Source: Myxococcales bacterium (lineage in GTDB: Bacteria > Myxococcota_A > Bradymonadia > UBA7976 > UBA1532). Taken from it: a DNA stretch of 64,000 nucleotides. This document shows positions 1 to 8,664 of the stretch, piece by piece; within the stretch, counting starts at the first letter, position 1, and every line of letters starts with the position of its first letter. The notes beneath the pieces are model-generated. The model made no database searches. It was not told the DNA's origin and saw only the letters and a program-made list of their open reading frames with translations. Made by a program: the position numbers and the translations under genes. Where the stretch lies: contig JACKDP010000002.1 of assembly GCA_020633435.1 (NCBI GenBank), positions 124,001 through 188,000 of the forward strand, read 5' to 3'.

Positions 1-64
1 CAGCGCCGGCGGATGCAACCTCGCAGGCGCCGAACATCTTCCAGCGGGGCGGAGGGCGGGGCGC

Positions 65-976
65 GTGTACGCGATCTTGATCCACGGCGGGGCCGGGGTG
101 GTGCGCCCGGAGGCCATGCGGGGCGCGGATCTACGCCGGCGGGAGGCCGCGCTGCGGGCGGCCCTGGCGGCGGGCGAGGCCGTGCTGGCGGTGGGCGGCG
201 CGGCCCTCGACGCGGCCCAGGCGGCGGTGCTCGTGCTGGAAGACGACCCCGGCTTCAACGCCGGGCGGGGCGCGGTGCTGACCCGCGACGGGCGCGTCGA
301 GCTGGACGCCGCGGTGATGGACGGGCGGTCGGGCCGCGCGGGGGCGGTGGCCGGGGTGCGCCGCCTGAAGAACCCCGTCCTGGCCGCCCGCGCGGTGCTG
401 GAGGCCTCGCCCCATGTGCTGCTGGTGGGGGCCGGCGCCGACGCCTTCGGCCTGGCCCAGGGCCTCGCGCCCGCGCCGCCGCGCTGGTTCCGGACGGCGG
501 CCCGGGTGCGCCAGCTCGCCGCCCTGCGCGCCGCGGATCCGGCGGCGACGGCCCTCGATCACGACGGGAAGCACGGCACCGTCGGGGCCGTGGCCCTGGA
601 CGCCCACGGGGGGCTGGCGGCCGCGACGTCCACCGGGGGCGTCGCCAACAAGCTGCGCGGGCGGGTGGGGGACTCGCCGCTCATCGGGGCCGGCACCTAC
701 GCCGACGCCCGGGTGGCCGTCTCGTGCACCGGGCAGGGGGAGGCGTTCATCCGCGCCGTCGCCGCCCACGCCCTCGCCGCGCGCCTGCGCTACACCGGGC
801 AGGACGTGGAGGCCGCGGCCGCGGCGGTGCTCGCCGAGATCGGCGCGGCCGGGGGTGACGGGGGCCTCATCGCCCTCGACGCCCAGGGGAGCGCGGCCCT
901 GCCGTTCAACACCGCCGGCATGTACCGGGGCTGGCTGCGCGCCGGCGAGGCCGCGCAGATCCGCATCGGCCCCTGA
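65..976 (+). CDS. iaaA: isoaspartyl peptidase / L-asparaginase (Ntn-hydrolase)
   Basis: This 303-residue protein matches the plant-type asparaginase/isoaspartyl dipeptidase family. These enzymes hydrolyse isoaspartyl peptides and asparagine after self-cleavage into alpha and beta chains. It opens with the family's IHGGAG motif at residues 6-11. Further motifs are the GFNAGRG segment (about 63-69) and the autocleavage site HGTVGAVALD, whose Thr172 would be the N-terminal nucleophile of the beta chain. STGGVANK and the later GTYAD and SCTGQGE segments fit the substrate pocket. The start is GTG at 65, preceded by a GGAGGG-type ribosome site. No signal peptide is visible, so it is probably cytoplasmic. 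It converges on the next gene, with the two stops 3 bases apart. Family assignment is firm; substrate preference between isoaspartyl peptides and asparagine cannot be told from sequence. Confidence 0.93.
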   Translation: MYAILIHGGAGVVRPEAMRGADLRRREAALRAALAAGEAVLAVGGAALDAAQAAVLVLEDDPGFNAGRGAVLTRDGRVELDAAVMDGRSGRAGAVAGVRRLKNPVLAARAVLEASPHVLLVGAGADAFGLAQGLAPAPPRWFRTAARVRQLAALRAADPAATALDHDGKHGTVGAVALDAHGGLAAATSTGGVANKLRGRVGDSPLIGAGTYADARVAVSCTGQGEAFIRAVAAHALAARLRYTGQDVEAAAAAVLAEIGAAGGDGGLIALDAQGSAALPFNTAGMYRGWLRAGEAAQIRIGP

Positions 977-979
977 GGC

Positions 980-1741
980 TCAGCCCCCGCAGGCGCTGGC
1001 CGAGAGGGCCTGGATGACGGCGTCGGCCTCGACGGCCTGATCGCCCTCGGTGCCGCTCTGGGTGGCCTCGTCATAGGCGTCGCCCGCCTCGTCGAGGGCG
1101 TCGATCACCCCGTCCAGGCCGGCCTGGATGCCCGCGCGCACGTCGTCGGGGTGGGCGGCCGCGCCCTGGGCGCAGCAGCGGTCGAGGATGGCGGGCACGA
1201 GCGTCTGGTTGATGCGCGCGTGCTCGGCCTCATGGGCCACCAGGGAGGCGGCGGGTTCGCTGCTGTAGGCGATGAAGTTCAACAAAGTGAAGCACTTGGA
1301 GGCCACCTCGCCGCCGCGGGTCTCGAAGGCGAGGTGCAGCCGGAAGCGGGTGTAGCCCCGCCCGGGCCGGTCCGGGGAGAGCCGGTTGCGGATGGAGGTC
1401 GCCACGCTCTCCAGGCGATCCGGGTTCTCCAGCAGCTCGGCGATGCCCCGCTCCGCCTCCAGGTAGCGGGGGTCGGTGCGCAGCTCCTCCAGGCGGGTGC
1501 GCATGCGCGTGGCCACGTCGGCGGCGGACTCGGCGCCGAGCACGCCGAGGATGATGGGGGGCGCCGTCTTGAACATCACGACGTCGTCCGGGCCAGCGTC
1601 GGCGCCCGGCTCACCGCCCGCGCCACCGGCCCCGCCGCCCGCGCCGCCCATGGCCCCGGCGTCGGCCCCGCCGCCGCCGCCCGCGTCGTCACACCCGGCC
1701 GCTCCCAGGGCCGCCACCAGCAACAGGCAGAGCGCTCTCAT
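980..1741 (-). CDS. lipoprotein with HExxH motif
   Basis: A 253-residue predicted lipoprotein. A short hydrophobic leader ends in the lipobox-like AAGC with Cys17, followed by an Ala/Gly/Asp-rich linker to about residue 52. The rest is a globular domain containing VAHEAEHARINQ (HEAEH at 170-174), which fits the HExxH zinc-peptidase pattern. A third ligand is not obvious, so a metallopeptidase role is inference. Cys189 and Cys190 are adjacent (DRCC). It is the last gene of a minus-strand run and overlaps the upstream gene by 4 bases (stop of one, ATG of the next), so translational coupling is likely. An upstream in-frame extension to 1894 exists but is pure Arg/Gly shadow sequence. ATG at 1741 is chosen because it creates the signal peptide. 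Confidence 0.8.
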   Translation of the reverse strand: MRALCLLLVAALGAAGCDDAGGGGGADAGAMGGAGGGAGGAGGEPGADAGPDDVVMFKTAPPIILGVLGAESAADVATRMRTRLEELRTDPRYLEAERGIAELLENPDRLESVATSIRNRLSPDRPGRGYTRFRLHLAFETRGGEVASKCFTLLNFIAYSSEPAASLVAHEAEHARINQTLVPAILDRCCAQGAAAHPDDVRAGIQAGLDGVIDALDEAGDAYDEATQSGTEGDQAVEADAVIQALSASACGG

Positions 1742-2727
1742 GCCTTCTTCTTCCCGCCCCGCGGGGCCGGCATGGGGGCGTGGTCCGCGAGCCACGCGCC
1801 GTAGGCCTCGCTGGCGCCGAAGTCGGCCACCAGGGGCGTCAGCACCTCGACGATGTCGGCCCGGGCCGCGGCGACGGCGGCCTCGTCGGCCCACAGGCTG
1901 CGCACGGGGCGCTCCCCCTCGACGGCCAGCGCGGCGTCCACCTCGGCGCGGATGCCCGCCCGCAGGGCCTCGCGGCCCAGGTTGTGGGCGATGAGCCCGG
2001 GCACGGCCTCGAGCAGGTCGTCCCAGGGCAGCTTCTCGGCCTCCTCGGCGACGCGGCGGCCCGGGAAGTCCATGGCGCGGTCGAACGTCTTCATCGCCCC
2101 CCGCGAGACCTGGCGGGCCGTCTCGGGCGAGGTGATGACGGCCACCACCTTGTCGAGCACGCCGTCCAGGTTATGGGCCACGAAGGTGTTCATCGCGCTG
2201 GTCAGGCGGCCCTCCAGGGCGCTGCCCAGGCTGCCGAGCACGCCGGCGCTGGCCCGGTTGGCGAAGCCGAAGGCCTTGCGCCCCAGGCTGCCCACCGCGC
2301 CGCCGCCGTCGTCGCCGCCCGTCTTCACCGTGGTCAGGAACCGCTCCAGGGTGTCCTTCACGACCTGCCGGATGAGCTCCTTCACCTCGTCCTGCTTGAC
2401 CACCCGCTCCACCATGCGGCGGTCGATGCGGATGGGGCGGCCCGCCAGGCTGCGCAGCTCCGCCTTCGCCTCGGCCGTGAGCCAGTCCCCGACGACGTCC
2501 CCCCGCGCCTTCGCCCGGGCGATCTCGCGATCGATGGCCGGGCGCAGGTGCGCGCCCGTCGCCCGCTCCGTCAGGCGCTCGTCCAGCACCCGGTCGAGCT
2601 GATCGAGCACCCGCTCGGCGCGGATGAGGCGGCCCATGGGCTGCGCGAGCAGGAAGTCGGCCAGCACCTCGGCCAGGGCGCGGGACCCGGCGGCGTCGGT
2701 GAGGGCGGCGATGAGGGGGTGGGTCAT
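1738..2727 (-). CDS. conserved hypothetical protein, helical
   Basis: A 329-residue protein that I do not recognise. It is predicted to be mostly helical and soluble, with no signal peptide. The middle holds a charged amphipathic stretch around residues 110-140 (VVKQDEVKELIRQVVKDTL). A Gly/Asp-rich hinge (TGGDDGGGAVG) and a segment rich in small residues (GFANRASAGVLGSLGSAL) follow, the latter possibly lying on a membrane surface. The C-terminus is basic (GGKKKA). The start is ATG at 2727, overlapping the stop of the upstream TPR-like gene by 4 bases; its own stop overlaps the HExxH lipoprotein start. Being locked into this five-gene run suggests the products act together. No enzymatic motif is visible. 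Confidence 0.75.
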   Translation of the reverse strand: MTHPLIAALTDAAGSRALAEVLADFLLAQPMGRLIRAERVLDQLDRVLDERLTERATGAHLRPAIDREIARAKARGDVVGDWLTAEAKAELRSLAGRPIRIDRRMVERVVKQDEVKELIRQVVKDTLERFLTTVKTGGDDGGGAVGSLGRKAFGFANRASAGVLGSLGSALEGRLTSAMNTFVAHNLDGVLDKVVAVITSPETARQVSRGAMKTFDRAMDFPGRRVAEEAEKLPWDDLLEAVPGLIAHNLGREALRAGIRAEVDAALAVEGERPVRSLWADEAAVAAARADIVEVLTPLVADFGASEAYGAWLADHAPMPAPRGGKKKA

Positions 2728-3128
2728 GAGGGCCTCCAGGTCGCGCGGGCGCCGTGGCCCGCGATCAGCAAGTCGACGCCGCGGCGATAGTCGCCCGCCG
2801 CCAGGCGGATGGCGGCCAGCGCCCGATCCGCGTAGGGGGCGGGCAGCCGGCGGGCGGCCGCCTCGGCGGCCAGGAAGTCCCCGAGGGCCAGCCGGGCGGC
2901 GGCGGCGAGCCAGTCGCGCCGCAGGCTCCAGGGCAGGCCGGCCCGGCTCAGGGCGGGCCGCGTCTCCAGCACCACCAGGGCCAGCTCGGGGGTGTCGCGC
3001 TCCAGGTGGCAACGGGCCAGGGCCAGCGCCGGCGCGGGATCAGCGGGATCCGCCTCCGCGGCGGCCGCGAAGGACTCGATGGCCGACCGCCACAGCCCGC
3101 GGCTGGCCTCGGCCAGGCCATCGGCCAT
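2724..3128 (-). CDS. TPR-like small protein
   Basis: A 134-residue protein with helix-turn-helix repeats of TPR type. Examples are a segment of the form W..AIESFAAAAEADPADPAPALALARC and later LALGDFLAAEAAARRL and LAAGDYRRGVDLLIAG. Such repeats usually mediate protein-protein contacts. No signal peptide is present. The start is uncertain. ATG at 3128 is preferred here, but a TTG at 3149 would overlap the upstream stop (TTGA) and add seven residues. Its stop overlaps the next gene's ATG by 4 bases. It probably works as an adaptor with its operon partners, but no partner can be named. Confidence 0.72.
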   Translation of the reverse strand: MADGLAEASRGLWRSAIESFAAAAEADPADPAPALALARCHLERDTPELALVVLETRPALSRAGLPWSLRRDWLAAAARLALGDFLAAEAAARRLPAPYADRALAAIRLAAGDYRRGVDLLIAGHGARATWRPS

Positions 3129-3145
3129 GGTGGGCGGGGGCAGGC

Positions 3146-3639
3146 TCAATCGAACTCGAGGCCGCGGAAGCCGCGGCCGAGGGGCTTGGCGGGGGCCTCC
3201 TCGGTGGCCTCCGGCTCGGCCGCCGCCGGGCGGGCTGGGTCGTCGCCGCCGGCCGGCGCCGCGGGCCGGGGCCGGGCTGCGGGCGGGGGCCGGGCCCGGG
3301 CCGGCGCGGGCGGGTCGGGGGCACCGCCGTCTCCGTGGCCCGGCTCAGGGCCAGCTCCCGGGGGCCGTCGGCGTCGACGATGACGCGGCGCCCATCCACC
3401 TGGAAGAGCGCCAGCTCCGGCAGGCTCAGGTGATCCTTGAGCCACTGGATGAGGCCGGGGAAGTCGAAGCGGGTGAGATCGGGCGCCGCCGCCTGGCCCG
3501 GAGTGCCCGTGGGCAGGCCGCGCTCGATCACGTATTCCCGAATGAGATCGCGGAGAAGCACGACCAGCTCCTCCCGCGACCAGTCCGTCGTCGCCTGCCC
3601 CAGGGCGCCGTGCAGCGCCTCCCAGTCATGCCCCGCCAT
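3146..3639 (-). CDS. hypothetical protein, reading frame broken by a 1-nt deletion
   Basis: The first 110 or so residues start at ATG 3639 and form a plausible globular domain (ELVVLLRDLIREYVIERG, then FPGLIQWLKDHLSLPELALF). After ETAVPP the frame becomes Arg/Pro nonsense, while the adjacent frame continues with a Pro/Ala linker and a sensible acidic-to-basic tail. That tail ends in GRGFRGLEFD at the TGA at 3146. One extra base in the G run at 3317-3321 would join the two parts into one protein of about 164 residues. The gene overlaps the upstream pentapeptide gene by 14 bases and sits directly before the TPR-like gene. The function is unknown. The break is probably an assembly or sequencing indel, since both sides look like real coding sequence. 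Confidence 0.6.
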
Positions 3640-4318
3640 GCTGCTGCCTCGCCTCGTTGGTGGCCGCGCCGGGCAGCCGCGCGTCGGCCCAGTCGGTGCG
3701 CGCCGTGCTGCACTCGATCAGGACCGCCGCCGTCAGATCCGCGCCGTCGAAGCTGGCGTCGGAGAGATCGCAGCGCACGAGCACGGCGCCGCGCAGATCG
3801 GCGGCGTAGAAGTTCGCCGCCCGCAGATCGCAGTCCACGAGGAACGCGCCGCGCAGATCGACCCGCATGAGCTGCGCCCCGCCGAGGCGGGGGTGGGAGA
3901 ACCGGCTGCCCAGCAGCACCGCCCGCGGCAGGCGCATGTAGCTCGTCTCGCCGCCCTCGATGGTCACCCCCACCAGCCGGGCGCCGTCCAGGCTCGCGCC
4001 GCCGAACCGGCAGTCCACCAGGCGGGTGCCGCGCAGGCGCAGGCGCTCGCCGGCCGCCCGCGACAGATCGCAGGCCGAGAGCAGCCCGCCCTGGGCCTCC
4101 AGCTCCACGAGCCGCGCCTGGCGCAGATCGCAGCCCACCAGCTCGACGCCCTGGAGCACCGCCTGATCGAGCACCGCGTCGGCCAGGCCGACCTGCCGCA
4201 TGCGCGTGCCCGCGAAGTGGGTGCCCGTCAGATCGCCGCCGCGCAGATCGAGCCGCTCGATCCACGCGCCGCTGATGGTGCCGCCCCGCTGGGCCAGGAC
4301 GTCGTCCGGGGTCTGCAC
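3626..4318 (-). CDS. pentapeptide repeat protein
   Basis: A 230-residue protein made almost entirely of pentapeptide repeats with the A(D/N)LxX pattern. Examples are LDLRGGDLTGTHFAGT, VDLRGAFLVDCDLRAANF and ADLRGAVLVRCDLSDASF. Such proteins fold as a right-handed quadrilateral beta-helix. Some mimic DNA and bind gyrase, but many have no known role, so function is left open. The GTG at 4318 is chosen over an upstream ATG at 4384 because an AGGAG lies six bases before it and the extra 22 residues look non-coding. It is the first gene of the minus-strand operon that ends at 980 and is divergent from the FHA gene across a 167-base gap. Confidence 0.88.
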   Translation of the reverse strand: MQTPDDVLAQRGGTISGAWIERLDLRGGDLTGTHFAGTRMRQVGLADAVLDQAVLQGVELVGCDLRQARLVELEAQGGLLSACDLSRAAGERLRLRGTRLVDCRFGGASLDGARLVGVTIEGGETSYMRLPRAVLLGSRFSHPRLGGAQLMRVDLRGAFLVDCDLRAANFYAADLRGAVLVRCDLSDASFDGADLTAAVLIECSTARTDWADARLPGAATNEARQQHGGA

Positions 4319-4485
4319 GCAGGTCTCCTCTCGTCGGGTCGGCCTGAATGGTGTCGGATCCGGGGGGCCGTGGTCCAGAGGCACGCGCCGTCGTCTGCGG
4401 GCCGCCTGCCACCTTGTACCTCCACACCGGCGAAGATATAGTCAGCGCCCCGTGGTTCCAGCGCCGCAAGCGGCAGGAGTCCCTC
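4319..4485. promoter_or_regulatory. divergent intergenic control region
   Basis: This 167-base gap separates the pentapeptide-repeat operon (minus) from the FHA/Ycf46 operon (plus), so both must start here. The plus side has a clear -35/-10 pair (listed separately). The minus side shows only the AGGAG before the GTG start and no clear promoter hexamers. Confidence 0.6.
4414..4442 (+). promoter_or_regulatory. sigma70-type promoter for the FHA-Ycf46 operon
   Basis: TTGTAC at 4414-4419 and TATAGT at 4437-4442 are separated by exactly 17 bases. AT-rich hexamers this good are rare in such GC-rich DNA, which adds weight. The start of transcription would be near 4449, giving a leader of about 37 bases ahead of the AGGAG and the ATG at 4486. 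Confidence 0.6.
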
Positions 4486-6441
4486 ATGGCCCGGCACGCG
4501 AAGCTCGCCTACCAGACGCCAGATGGCGCGGACCGCGAGCTTCTGCTCGATGACACGACCCCGGTCACCATCGGGCGCCACCCCGACTGCTCCATCACGG
4601 TGACGCAGCCCTCGGTGTCTCGCCGCCACGCCCGCATCTGGCATGAGGCCGGCGGCTTCTGCGTCGAGGATCTCAACAGCTCGAACGGCACCTACATCAA
4701 CAACCAGCGCGTGACGAAGGCGACGCTGAGCGATGGGTGCGAGCTGCGCTGCGGCGACTTCCTGATGCGCTACACCACGACGCCCGACTTCGACGACGTG
4801 GCGCCGCCCCCGCTGCCCAGCAACCGCCCGCGGGTGGTGGGCTCCATCCGGCCGCGCCGCAGCGACGAGCCGGCGGTGGTCTCGGCCCGCCCGACGACGA
4901 ACCGCCCCGACCTGCAGCTCCCCCTCGGCGACGGCGCGCCCATGCTGCGCCCCGTGGGGCCCATCGATCCGGCCCGCCGCGTGGAGGAGCCGTCGCCGCG
5001 GGCGACCGGGGGCGACGAGGACGAGAACGCCCGCCTCCGCCGCGAGGTCGCCCACTGGCGCGCCCAGGCCGAGGGTCGCGCGCTCCTGAACACGGGGGCC
5101 GCCGGCGGCGACGCCGACCAGCTCCGCCAGACGCTGGCCGATCGCGAGCGCGACATCGAGGAGCGCACGCGGCGCATCAACGACCTGGAGGGCGAGGTCC
5201 GGCGGCTGGGCGAGCAGCTCAAGACGCAGACGGACCGGGCGCTGCGCCTGCACGAGCAGGCCGCCGACCTCCAGGGCCAGCTCGACGCCGCCCGCCGCGA
5301 GCGCTCCGACCTCGAGATGGAGCTGGCCGATGTGCGCGAGACGCTGGAGACGCTGAAGGGCGCCCAGGTCTCGGCCAGCGGCCGCGAGCTGGAGCTCGCC
5401 GAGGCCATCAACGACCTCAAGCGCGAGGTCAGCCAGCGCGAGAAGGCCCGCCGGGAGCTGGAGCGCGAGCTGCAGCTCGTCGAGTACGACCTCAAGTCGG
5501 CCCGCGACGAGAACGAGAACCTGCGCCTCGCCTTCGGCGACGACGACCAGGCCCGCAAGGAGCTCAACACCACCATCGATCACCTGCGCCAGGTGGTGAT
5601 GGAGAAGGAGAGCATGATCGACACGCTCCAGCGCGACGTGGAGCGGTTCGAGGAGCGGCTGGCCCAGGCGAAGGATCACGCGAAGCAGGACGCCGGGCAG
5701 CGCGCGACGCGGCTGGGCGAGGATCTGGCGCAGGCCCAGGCGGACGCCCAGGCCCAGGCCGCGGACGCCGCGGCCCAGCGGGCCGAGGTGGAGCGCCTGC
5801 AGGCCATGGTGGCCGAGAGCGAGCAGGCCCGGCGCACCGAGAACGAGGCCGCGCGGGTCGAGCTGGAGCGGCTGCGGGCCGAGGCCAGCGAGGGCGGCGC
5901 CAACGCCGGCCGCCTGCGCGACATGCAGGAGCAGCTCAACCGCCTCAAGCGCGAGAACCGCGACCTGCGCAGCGACGTGGAGAAGGTCCGGGCCGAGGGC
6001 GGCGCCACCACGGAGCTCGAGGCCGCGCTCCAGGCAGCGCGCGAGGCCCGCGACGCCGCCGCCGCCGAGGTGGAGCGCCTGCGCGCCCTCCCGGCGCCCG
6101 CCGCCGCCGCGGCCCAGGCGGCGCCCGCGGCCGACACGGGCGGCCTGCTCCCCGCGGCCGTCCGCACCTACGAGGCCCTGAACGACCTCGCCTCCGACCT
6201 GCGCAACAACATCCGGGTCGGCGGCGATTATGTGAAGGAACTCGCGGGGTTGCTGGCCGTGGTCATCCGCGACCCCGCCAACACGGCCGCCATCCGCGAG
6301 GCCATGGACAGCGTGGACGCCGAGCTCACCACCGAGTCGGCCATCGAGACGCTCGGCAACGCCCAGCGCGGCGCGACCGACTTCAAGAAGCTCATGCGCG
6401 ACTTCCGCGACGTGCTCGTCCAGAACGGCTACGAGGGGTGA
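4486..6441 (+). CDS. FHA domain protein with long coiled coil
   Basis: A 651-residue protein. The N-terminal 100 residues form a forkhead-associated (FHA) domain, which binds phosphothreonine. It shows the conserved IGRHPDCSI, SVSRRHARI and SSNGTYINNQ motifs. Next comes a Pro-rich linker with repeated Arg-Pro, then a very long coiled coil (about residues 180-530) rich in Glu, Arg, Leu and Ala heptads. An Ala/Pro hinge and a C-terminal helical domain of about 100 residues follow (QAAPAADTGGLLPAAVRTYE onward). ATG 4486 has AGGAG six bases upstream; earlier in-frame sequence lacks any FHA character. The stop is 4 bases before the Ycf46 start. It looks like a scaffold that reads Thr phosphorylation and organises the downstream AAA ATPase (inference). 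Confidence 0.88.
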   Translation: MARHAKLAYQTPDGADRELLLDDTTPVTIGRHPDCSITVTQPSVSRRHARIWHEAGGFCVEDLNSSNGTYINNQRVTKATLSDGCELRCGDFLMRYTTTPDFDDVAPPPLPSNRPRVVGSIRPRRSDEPAVVSARPTTNRPDLQLPLGDGAPMLRPVGPIDPARRVEEPSPRATGGDEDENARLRREVAHWRAQAEGRALLNTGAAGGDADQLRQTLADRERDIEERTRRINDLEGEVRRLGEQLKTQTDRALRLHEQAADLQGQLDAARRERSDLEMELADVRETLETLKGAQVSASGRELELAEAINDLKREVSQREKARRELERELQLVEYDLKSARDENENLRLAFGDDDQARKELNTTIDHLRQVVMEKESMIDTLQRDVERFEERLAQAKDHAKQDAGQRATRLGEDLAQAQADAQAQAADAAAQRAEVERLQAMVAESEQARRTENEAARVELERLRAEASEGGANAGRLRDMQEQLNRLKRENRDLRSDVEKVRAEGGATTELEAALQAAREARDAAAAEVERLRALPAPAAAAAQAAPAADTGGLLPAAVRTYEALNDLASDLRNNIRVGGDYVKELAGLLAVVIRDPANTAAIREAMDSVDAELTTESAIETLGNAQRGATDFKKLMRDFRDVLVQNGYEG

Positions 6442-6445
6442 GGGC

Positions 6446-8044
<1,599 letters not shown>

Positions 8045-8045
8045 C

Positions 8046-8444
8046 GTGTCGCACTTCACCACGGTCCAGACGAAGATCAAGGACCTCGTCGCCCTGAAGG
8101 CGGCGCTCAAGGACCTGGGCTACGCCTTCACCGAGGCGGAGCAGGGCGTCCAGGTGCGCGGCTGGCTGGGCCAGAAAGAGACCGCGGAAATATCCATCCA
8201 GGTCAGCAAGACCTATGATGTAGGTGTGAAGGCGACCGCGGAGGGCTACGAGTTCGTGGCGGACTGGTGGGGGGTGGAGACCACGAAGGGTGTCACCCAG
8301 GAACAGTTCGTCAAGGCCGTGACCCAGCGGTACGCTTACCACAAGGTGCTCAGCGAGGTGGCCCGCCAGGGCTTCACCATCGAGACCGACGAGGTCAAGG
8401 AAGACCAGACCATCGCCCTGACGGTCCGCCGCTGGCGGTCGTGA
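8046..8444 (+). CDS. DUF1257 (Ycf35-like) protein
   Basis: A 132-residue protein starting SHFTTVQTKIKDLVALKAAL, the hallmark opening of the DUF1257/Ycf35 family. It has the usual central segment VGVKATAEGYEFVADWWGVE and a C-terminal RYAYHKVLSEVARQGF motif. The fold is thought to be small alpha/beta and the biochemical role is unknown. The start is GTG, one base after the Ycf46 stop, so translation is probably coupled. Together with the next gene it forms the DUF1257-DUF2997 pair that I know from cyanobacteria and other bacteria. Confidence 0.9.
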   Translation: MSHFTTVQTKIKDLVALKAALKDLGYAFTEAEQGVQVRGWLGQKETAEISIQVSKTYDVGVKATAEGYEFVADWWGVETTKGVTQEQFVKAVTQRYAYHKVLSEVARQGFTIETDEVKEDQTIALTVRRWRS

Positions 8445-8463
8445 GGCGGGTGAGGGAGCTTCG

Positions 8464-8664
8464 ATGAGGCAAGAGATCGACATCCAGATCACCCCCGATG
8501 GGGAGGTGAAGCTGACGGTCCGTGGCGTCGCTGGCGCTGAGTGTCTCGAGCTGACCCAGGCCCTGGAGGCCGAGCTGGGCATCGTCGTCGAGCGTGAGCG
8601 CACTTCAGAGTTCTATCAGGCTGCCGCCACGGCCGCCGAGACCGTGAAGATCGGGGAAGATTGA
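8464..8664 (+). CDS. DUF2997 protein
   Basis: A 66-residue protein opening with MRQEIDIQITPDGEVKLTV. It matches the DUF2997 family, whose members share a short beta-hairpin (ITPDGEV) and a helix containing CLELTQALEAELG. Its single Cys sits in that helix. A GGGAG site precedes the ATG. The stop overlaps the next gene's ATG by one base (TGATG). DUF2997 genes often lie beside DUF1257 genes, which supports both calls. The function is unknown. Confidence 0.88.
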   Translation: MRQEIDIQITPDGEVKLTVRGVAGAECLELTQALEAELGIVVERERTSEFYQAAATAAETVKIGED

